A stretch of DNA of 28,722 bases from Bacillota bacterium (lineage in GTDB: Bacteria > Bacillota > Syntrophomonadia > Syntrophomonadales > Syntrophomonadaceae). Below, in pieces: positions 23,434-28,722 of the stretch. Numbering within the stretch: position 1 is the first letter of the stretch; the number at the start of each line of letters is the position of its first letter. Under the pieces are notes generated by a model. It worked only from the letters and a program-made list of their open reading frames with translations. It did not search any database and was not told where the DNA came from. A program made the position numbers and the translations under genes. The DNA is taken from NCBI GenBank assembly GCA_023395515.1, contig JAEWZB010000125.1, positions 1-28,722 of the forward strand, read 5' to 3'.

Positions 23434-24630
23434 CTAAGGTTGAATTCTAGTATTCATTACCTGTTTTCCATCGTTAAACTCAATTATAACTCCGGCTTTT
23501 ATCGGATTATGTTCTTCATCAATGCTCATAGTGCCGGTAACACCTTCAAAATCTTTTACGTTAGCTAAAGCTGCCGTAATTTTTTCCGGAGTAGCTTCAC
23601 CAGCATCCTTGATAGCTTGAGCTAAAATTTGCACTGCATCATAGCCTAAGGCAGCAAAAGCATCTGGATCTTTGTTATACTAGGCTCTATAAGCCTCTAC
23701 AAATTCTACAACTTTTGGACTCTCATCTTCAACTGAATAATGGTTAGTAAAATATGTTTTATTTAAGTTAGCAGCACCGGCTACACCTACTAAGTCAGGG
23801 GAATCCCAGCCGTCCGGTCCGCCCATAGCTACATTAATACCTAATTCACGGGCTTGTTTTATTAAAGGAGCAACTTCTTCATAATAACCTGGTACATAAA
23901 TAAAATCAGGATTGGTACCTTTTATTTTAGTTAAAGTAGCTTTAAAATCCCGGTCTCCTTTGACAAAACCTTCTTCAGCTACAATTTTTCCGCCCTTTTC
24001 ATCAACAAAAGTCTTTTTGAAGAAGTCGGCTAAGCCTTTACCATAATCACTGGAAGCATCTTTATATATAGCCACATTTTTAGCACCTAAATTGTCTGCT
24101 GCAAAGGTAGCCATTAGTGTACCTTGGAAAGAGTCTTTAAAACATACTCTAAAAATATAGTCCATAGTTTTTCCAGTTTTAGCATCTACTGTAACCATAT
24201 CGGCTGTAGCAGCCGGAGCAATTAATGGAATTCCTGTTTCCATCATAACCGGAGTACTTCCTTGAACATTACCGCTGGTTAAAGGTCCCACTTGGGCTAC
24301 AATACCTTCATCAGCCAAGGCCGCACTAACACTCATAGCTTCATCAGGCAATGACTTACAGTCTCTGACGATGGCTTCCAGGTTTTGTTCCAAAACTCCG
24401 CCACTGGCATTAATGTGTTCAATAGCTAACATGGCACCGTCTCTGGCATTGGTACCATAACTTGCCACTCCGCCGGATAACTCACTGTTAATTCCTACTT
24501 TAATAACTCCGGCATCCTTGCCACCTGTGTCTCCACCACCATCATTTGATGCATTTCCCCCACACCCGGCAAGGATGCTAAGCATGAACATCATCAATAC
24601 TACCATCGATACCTTCCTACTTAACCTCAT
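23434..24630 (-). pseudogene. livK: Branched-chain amino acid binding lipoprotein LivK, split by in-frame TAG
   Basis: The whole frame is 398 codons with one TAG at codon 317 (23680-23682). Before it lie a lipoprotein signal peptide (SMVVLMMFMLSILAGC, lipid-attached C23) and the Peripla_BP_6 fold (KVGINSELSGGVASYGTNAR, YKDASSDYGKGLADFFKKTF). After it the same frame continues with YNKDPDAFAALGYDAVQILA, the normal C-terminal helix of the family, to a TAG stop at 23434. At the TAG position relatives have Lys or a similar residue (EAYKAKY...), so one base change (for example AAG to TAG) explains it. It may be a true nonsense mutation, a sequencing error or a read-through site. The first part alone would lack the final 80 residues. 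It is the first gene of the liv operon, with AGGAGG upstream. Confidence 0.85.
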
Positions 24631-24899
24631 TAGACATCCTCCTCTTAACTTTTATTTAATTCATGTCCCTGCTTTATCGACATGAAATTTAATTACTAAA
24701 TTGCCTTAGAATTTAGTATGGCCTTGGCTATCCGTCACTTTTTCTTCCCCCAAGCGCAGAATTTTCCCCACCTCTAAGTTAGCTATTTACCGTAACCTAA
24801 TAGCTAACTAACTTAAAATATTAAACTTTTTATTCATGGAAATGCATGTCCCAGATACTTTGACCAAAATTCCCCTGCCTCTATGCCGATCATTATAAA
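24631..24899 (-). promoter_or_regulatory. Long structured leader of livK
   Basis: 269 bases between selB and livK with three hairpins: GTTAGCTATT/AATAGCTAAC (24778-24808), TACTAAATT/AATTTAGTA (24694-24718) and TTCATGTC/GACATGAA (24660-24686). None is followed by a convincing T tract. I see no T-box sequence and no clear promoter. It probably holds the liv promoter and an mRNA-level control element, type unknown. Confidence 0.4.
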
Positions 24900-26798
24900 C
24901 TATACCTTTATTCTAATATCTCCTATCCTTCTTGTCACACGTACTCTATCATAATATTCTATCAAAGGAAGCGCATACTTACGAGTAGTTTTAAAAATAT
25001 CTCTAGCCGTAGCCAAAGATAGTTCCTTTTCTTGGTTAAAATACTCGTTTAATATCTGTTTTCCTTCTTCCAGGGCCTGAGAAGTAAACAGCATATCTTG
25101 ATTAACTTTAACAATAATACCTATAGAAATTAAGTACGCAATTATTTCCATAAATTCTTCTTCACTTATATTCAAACCTTCTTTTATATCAGCGGGAGCT
25201 GGTGGGGCAAACGGCTCAAGCTCCAGCTGGGTTATCAGGCTGGTGATAATCTTTTCCTGTTTTTCATTTGGTATCATCTTGTGATCTACTAGACTAAGCA
25301 TGTTATTACGGCTTATTATACTATTCTGATCTTCCAGGTGCTTAAGAATCAAATTAAAGGATTTGCTATTTATAGCCGCAAATAATCTACTCCGTATATC
25401 TTCTTTGGGATATCCAGCTCTTAAAGGGAACCGTTTATGATAATCCTGTAAAGTTTTAGTAATCACATCATTGATTAACTCTAATCCATAGTTGCTAATA
25501 TACTCCTCTTTCTTTAAGTCCACAATTTTATTTTCTGCCTTTAAGCTTCCTAATTCATCATTAACCTGTTCAATAGTGCTGCCGGTACGCTTAGTAAGTT
25601 CCTCCACACTAAATATCTCATAGGGATTAGACTCCATCTCGTGTATAATTACTTCATCTAAACTACCTTCTTCTTTCATCGCCAATTGTTCTAATACATC
25701 TTCTCTAAATCTTTTTTGTTTAGGAGCATTAGCATCTATGATAACTCCTCCTCCTATAGTAGTAACAGGAGAATAGTATCTAATTACAAAAGGATCTCCT
25801 TTATAGCATACTACTGGTTTTTCCATAACAATTTGTACATAAGCCTCATCTCCGCCACTAAGATCATCCCGATCTAAAAGAACTATCCTGCCTAAGGCTT
25901 CATCTGTACCTAGATGGAATCTTATTCTATTCCAGTTAGTGATAGTTCTATTAGTAGAGTGAATTAGTCTTAATTTAGCATCTACCCGGTGACTCGGACT
26001 CAAATAGCCAGGAGTAGTCAGCCAATAACCTCTTTTAATTTCCGCTACTTCTATGCCCTGCAAGTTCACGGCCACCCTATGCCCGGCATAGGCAGTCGGC
26101 ACTTTTTCATTATGTACCTGTAAGGTCCTAATTTTAACGTCTCTTTGTACGGGCATTAACTGTAGAGTATCTCCCACATTTAAACTTCCCGACCATAAAG
26201 TCCCAGTTGCCACGGTTCCAAATCCGGCAATAGTGAATACTCTATCAATAGGCATTCTAGCATGCCCAAAAACCGGTCTTTCTTCAATAGTTAAGGCTAA
26301 TTCTTCGATAGTTTTATTCAAATCTTCCATGCCCTGTTTTTGCACGGCTGATACACTTATAATAGGCGCATCCTTAAGGATGGTCTTAGCCATATATTCC
26401 CTTACTTCTTCTTCCACTAACATCAACCAGTCTTCATCTACCAAATCCCTTTTGGTAATAGCAATAATCCCTTTATCTATACCTAATAGTTCAATTATAT
26501 CCATATGTTCCCGGGTTTGCGGCATTATCCCTTCATCAGCAGCTATAGTTAAAATAACTAAATCTATCCCAAAAGCGCCGGCTAACATATGTCTAATAAA
26601 TCTTTCATGCCCTGGCATATCTACAATGGCAGCTTTCTGACCACTAGGCAATGTAAAAGGAGCAAAGCCTAATTCTATAGAAATTCCCCTTTGTTTTTCT
26701 TCTTTTAATCTATCGGTTTCGATACCGGTTAAGGCTTTTACTAACGTAGTTTTACCATGATCAATATGTCCCGCCGTACCTATAACTAATCTTTTCAT
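24900..26798 (-). CDS. selB: Selenocysteine-specific elongation factor SelB
   Basis: 632 residues, standard for SelB. The N-terminal GTPase has G1 GHIDHGKT (10-17), the switch region KEEKQRGISIELGF, DMPGHE (G3) and TKRD (G4). EF-Tu-like domains 2 and 3 follow, then domain 4 with winged-helix repeats (about 375-632) that bind the SECIS hairpin in mRNA. SelB brings selenocysteyl-tRNA to UGA codons. It lies 45 bases after selA, with a GGGGTGG ribosome site, and is cotranscribed with it. The selD gene in this window is a direct client. Confidence 0.98.
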   Translation of the reverse strand: MKRLVIGTAGHIDHGKTTLVKALTGIETDRLKEEKQRGISIELGFAPFTLPSGQKAAIVDMPGHERFIRHMLAGAFGIDLVILTIAADEGIMPQTREHMDIIELLGIDKGIIAITKRDLVDEDWLMLVEEEVREYMAKTILKDAPIISVSAVQKQGMEDLNKTIEELALTIEERPVFGHARMPIDRVFTIAGFGTVATGTLWSGSLNVGDTLQLMPVQRDVKIRTLQVHNEKVPTAYAGHRVAVNLQGIEVAEIKRGYWLTTPGYLSPSHRVDAKLRLIHSTNRTITNWNRIRFHLGTDEALGRIVLLDRDDLSGGDEAYVQIVMEKPVVCYKGDPFVIRYYSPVTTIGGGVIIDANAPKQKRFREDVLEQLAMKEEGSLDEVIIHEMESNPYEIFSVEELTKRTGSTIEQVNDELGSLKAENKIVDLKKEEYISNYGLELINDVITKTLQDYHKRFPLRAGYPKEDIRSRLFAAINSKSFNLILKHLEDQNSIISRNNMLSLVDHKMIPNEKQEKIITSLITQLELEPFAPPAPADIKEGLNISEEEFMEIIAYLISIGIIVKVNQDMLFTSQALEEGKQILNEYFNQEKELSLATARDIFKTTRKYALPLIEYYDRVRVTRRIGDIRIKV

Positions 26799-26843
26799 CT
26801 AAACCACCCCTTCATTAGAAAATACTGATAGTAAAAAGAATTT

Positions 26844-28241
26844 TTATTCCAAAGCTTTTTTAATTAGTGCTGGTATTTGTTCTAATTCTCCTTCTAACAA
26901 AGTTCTTACACTGATAAGCATACTATCATCTTGTATTCTGGTGACTAAGGATGGTTGGTTAGTTCTTAATTTTTTGGCTATAAAGTCCAGGTTAATATCC
27001 TGAAACTTTATTTCAATTCCATATCCGGGAATCTGATAAGTTGGGTAAGCCCCCCCTCCTACCATATCCTCTACCGGGACTAATTTAATATGACTAATAC
27101 TAGAGCTATGAGTAAATTCCTCTTCTAATTTATAATTAAGTTCCTGTGCCTTAGCTTTAAGCTTATCTGAACTGGCATTAAGCATAGATATAATAGGAAT
27201 GTTTTCCTCCGGCTTGCCGCTTAAGTATTCCAGCAGAGTTCCTTCCAAGGCAGCAATGGTTAGCTTGTCTACCCTTAAAGCCCTAGTTAATTGATTTTTT
27301 TTCATAGCCTCTATATATTCTTTTTTGCCTAAAATAATTCCCGCCTGAGGCCCTCCTAGCAGCTTATCCCCGCTAAAGGTAACAATATCTACTCCCGAAG
27401 CAATACATTTTTGCACGGTAGGTTCATCTTTTAAGCCGGCTTTACTTAAGTCGTATAATACCCCACTGCCCAGATCATACATTACCGGTAAGTTGTGAGA
27501 GCGGCCTAAGCTTACTAACTCATCTACAGCTACTTCCTCCGTAAATCCTACAATCTTATAGTTGGAGGTATGAGCCATAAAAAGTAAGCCGGTAGCTTCA
27601 GTAATAGCCTCGGCAAAATCCCTTAAATAAGTTTTATTAGTGGTTCCCACTTCAATTAATTCCGCACCACTTAATTTCATTACTTCCGGAATTCTAAAAG
27701 CTCCTCCGATTTCGACTAACTGCCCCCGGGAAACAATTACCTGCCGGCCTGAGGCTAAAGCATTAAGTCCTAACATTACTGCCGCAGCATTATTATTAAC
27801 TACTAAGGCAGCTTCTGCCCCCGTAATTTCAATCAATATTTCTTCCACATGGGTATAACGAGAGCCCCGCTCTCCTTTAGCCAAATCTAATTCCAAGTTA
27901 TTATAGTTCGCAGCCATTTCTACCATATAATTAATGGCTTGCTTTCCTAAGGGAGCCCGTCCCATATTAGTATGTAAAACTACCCCGGTGCCATTTATAA
28001 CTTGGCTTAAGGTTCCTTTAGTTTTAACTGCAGCTAGCCGGCCCAGTTCTTCTAGTAATAAGTGGGTAATTTCCGTTCGGTTTAGATTTTCTTCTTGCTT
28101 AAGTAATTCTTGGCGTAACTGATTAGTTGCCTCTCTAATCAGCTTCACTATGAAATCTCTATTATGCTGGGCAATATAACCTTTTACTATTTCCTGGGCC
28201 AGTAGTTCATCAACTGAAGGAATATTTTGCAAACTATTCAT
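26844..28241 (-). CDS. selA: L-seryl-tRNA(Sec) selenium transferase
   Basis: 465 residues. The PLP enzyme core is clear: VINGTGVVLHTNMGRAPLG, the glycine-rich EIGGAFRIPEVM, DLGSG (258-260 region), and the PLP lysine K293 in TFSGDKLLGGPQAG. The N-terminal domain (about 1-60) binds tRNA-Sec. It converts Ser-tRNA(Sec) to Sec-tRNA(Sec) with selenophosphate from SelD, working as a decamer. It starts 12 bases after the YkvI-like gene and is followed by selB, the usual selAB pair. Confidence 0.98.
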   Translation of the reverse strand: MNSLQNIPSVDELLAQEIVKGYIAQHNRDFIVKLIREATNQLRQELLKQEENLNRTEITHLLLEELGRLAAVKTKGTLSQVINGTGVVLHTNMGRAPLGKQAINYMVEMAANYNNLELDLAKGERGSRYTHVEEILIEITGAEAALVVNNNAAAVMLGLNALASGRQVIVSRGQLVEIGGAFRIPEVMKLSGAELIEVGTTNKTYLRDFAEAITEATGLLFMAHTSNYKIVGFTEEVAVDELVSLGRSHNLPVMYDLGSGVLYDLSKAGLKDEPTVQKCIASGVDIVTFSGDKLLGGPQAGIILGKKEYIEAMKKNQLTRALRVDKLTIAALEGTLLEYLSGKPEENIPIISMLNASSDKLKAKAQELNYKLEEEFTHSSSISHIKLVPVEDMVGGGAYPTYQIPGYGIEIKFQDINLDFIAKKLRTNQPSLVTRIQDDSMLISVRTLLEGELEQIPALIKKALE

Positions 28242-28253
28242 AAATGCCTCCCA

Positions 28254-28722
28254 TTACCGTTTCTTCCATTGAGTTATATTATAGTATAATTCCCTAACTA
28301 TGTCTTTTATAGCCTTTTTGACCAGGGCCAAAATAATTATTAAACCTAAGACCCCAAACATCGGGTATATTTTCCCTACTAAAACGGAAAAGCTTTGGGT
28401 AGCAATGGGCAAAGCCAAGGTTAAACAAATTATCAGGGTAATTTTATAATTTAATCCGATAAACTTAGAAATCCTTTGGGCAAATCCATAAGTATTGGCC
28501 AAAGCGGTAGTTAAAATTCCTAACCATAAGACCACGGTATAAAGGTGCTTAGTAGTTAAAGAAATATGTTCGGCAATATAGAGCATCGGTACTTCATAAT
28601 GAAGTATAACCGGCAAGAACTTGCTTAAGGCTAAAAAGTTAAAAATGACTAAAAGCCCTAATAATAGTCCCCCCCATATACCCCCTGCTATACCGCCGTT
28701 TTTATCGGTTAAAGATTGATAT
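28254..28722 (-). CDS. YkvI-like multi-pass membrane protein, C-terminal part
   Basis: The frame is open to the right edge, so only the last 155 or so residues are seen. It has at least four hydrophobic segments (GLLLGLLVIFNFLAL, TVVLWLGILTTALAN, ITLIICLTLALPIAT, VLGLIIILALV). The stretch LTTALANTYGFAQRISK resembles YkvI-family proteins, which belong to the amino acid-polyamine-organocation transporter group. The internal TTG at 28616 is not a real start, because the conserved pattern continues upstream of it. It ends 12 bases before selA and probably shares its transcript. The substrate is unknown. Confidence 0.75.
   Translation of the reverse strand, partial: YQSLTDKNGGIAGGIWGGLLLGLLVIFNFLALSKFLPVILHYEVPMLYIAEHISLTTKHLYTVVLWLGILTTALANTYGFAQRISKFIGLNYKITLIICLTLALPIATQSFSVLVGKIYPMFGVLGLIIILALVKKAIKDIVRELYYNITQWKKR

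Noticed and set aside
23434..23634. A separate 66-residue protein after livK
   Set aside because: It is the C-terminal part of LivK in the same frame, separated only by one TAG; its first Met is internal.
23680..23682. Pyrrolysine insertion at the livK TAG
   Set aside because: TAG is used as the stop in selD, livG, livH, rpsF and livK itself, and no pyl gene is in the window.
1..28722. CRISPR arrays, insertion sequences or rRNA genes
   Set aside because: I looked for regularly spaced repeats, transposase frames and rRNA segments and saw none.

Overview
The window reads as chromosomal DNA of an anaerobic, endospore-forming member of the Firmicutes (Clostridia in the broad sense, possibly a Syntrophomonas-like or Peptococcia-like lineage). 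The grounds are low G+C, AGGAGG-type ribosome binding sites, a lonC gene (a Lon paralogue confined to some spore formers), the block rpsF-ssb-rpsR-MazG-like-DUF2232-rplI-lonC, and a full selenocysteine machinery. Almost everything is on the minus strand, so genes read right to left. No species can be named from the sequence alone.

Positions 1-7393 form an accessory island next to a tRNA-Asp gene (7394-7469). Read in the transcribed direction it holds a serine-recombinase fragment without a catalytic domain, an autoregulated-looking small XRE repressor, a cytosine-C5 DNA methyltransferase, a nucleotidyltransferase-fold protein, a short DUF262 protein, a Vsr-type nicking endonuclease, an unrecognised 540-residue protein with a HEPN-like C-terminal motif, and a phospholipase-D-type nuclease that runs off the left edge. 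Spacing is tight, and base composition changes inside the island. It looks like a composite restriction or anti-phage locus that I cannot match to a named system.

Positions 7513-16036 are core genes: a CvpA-like membrane protein, an M18 aminopeptidase, selD, a DUF951 protein, a small unknown, then (from its own promoter) rpsF, ssb, rpsR with a terminator, a MazG-like protein, a DUF2232 membrane protein, rplI and lonC. selD is itself a selenoprotein: its reading frame starts 117 bases upstream of the first in-frame ATG found after a UGA codon, and a SECIS-like hairpin follows that UGA.

Positions 16109-19075 hold a plus-strand DedA/VTT membrane protein, a minus-strand MerR-TipAS regulator with a textbook 19-bp-spacer promoter, and a plus-strand metallo-beta-lactamase-fold hydrolase.

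Positions 19210-28722 hold, in genomic order, tRNA-Sec (selC) with its own strong promoter, a CBS-CBS-ACT protein, a branched-chain amino acid ABC transporter (livF, livG, livM, livH, livK), selB, selA and the C-terminal end of a YkvI-like membrane protein. livK is split by an in-frame TAG. All four bacterial selenocysteine genes (selA, selB, selC, selD) therefore lie on one strand within about 15 kb, with the liv genes between selB and selC.
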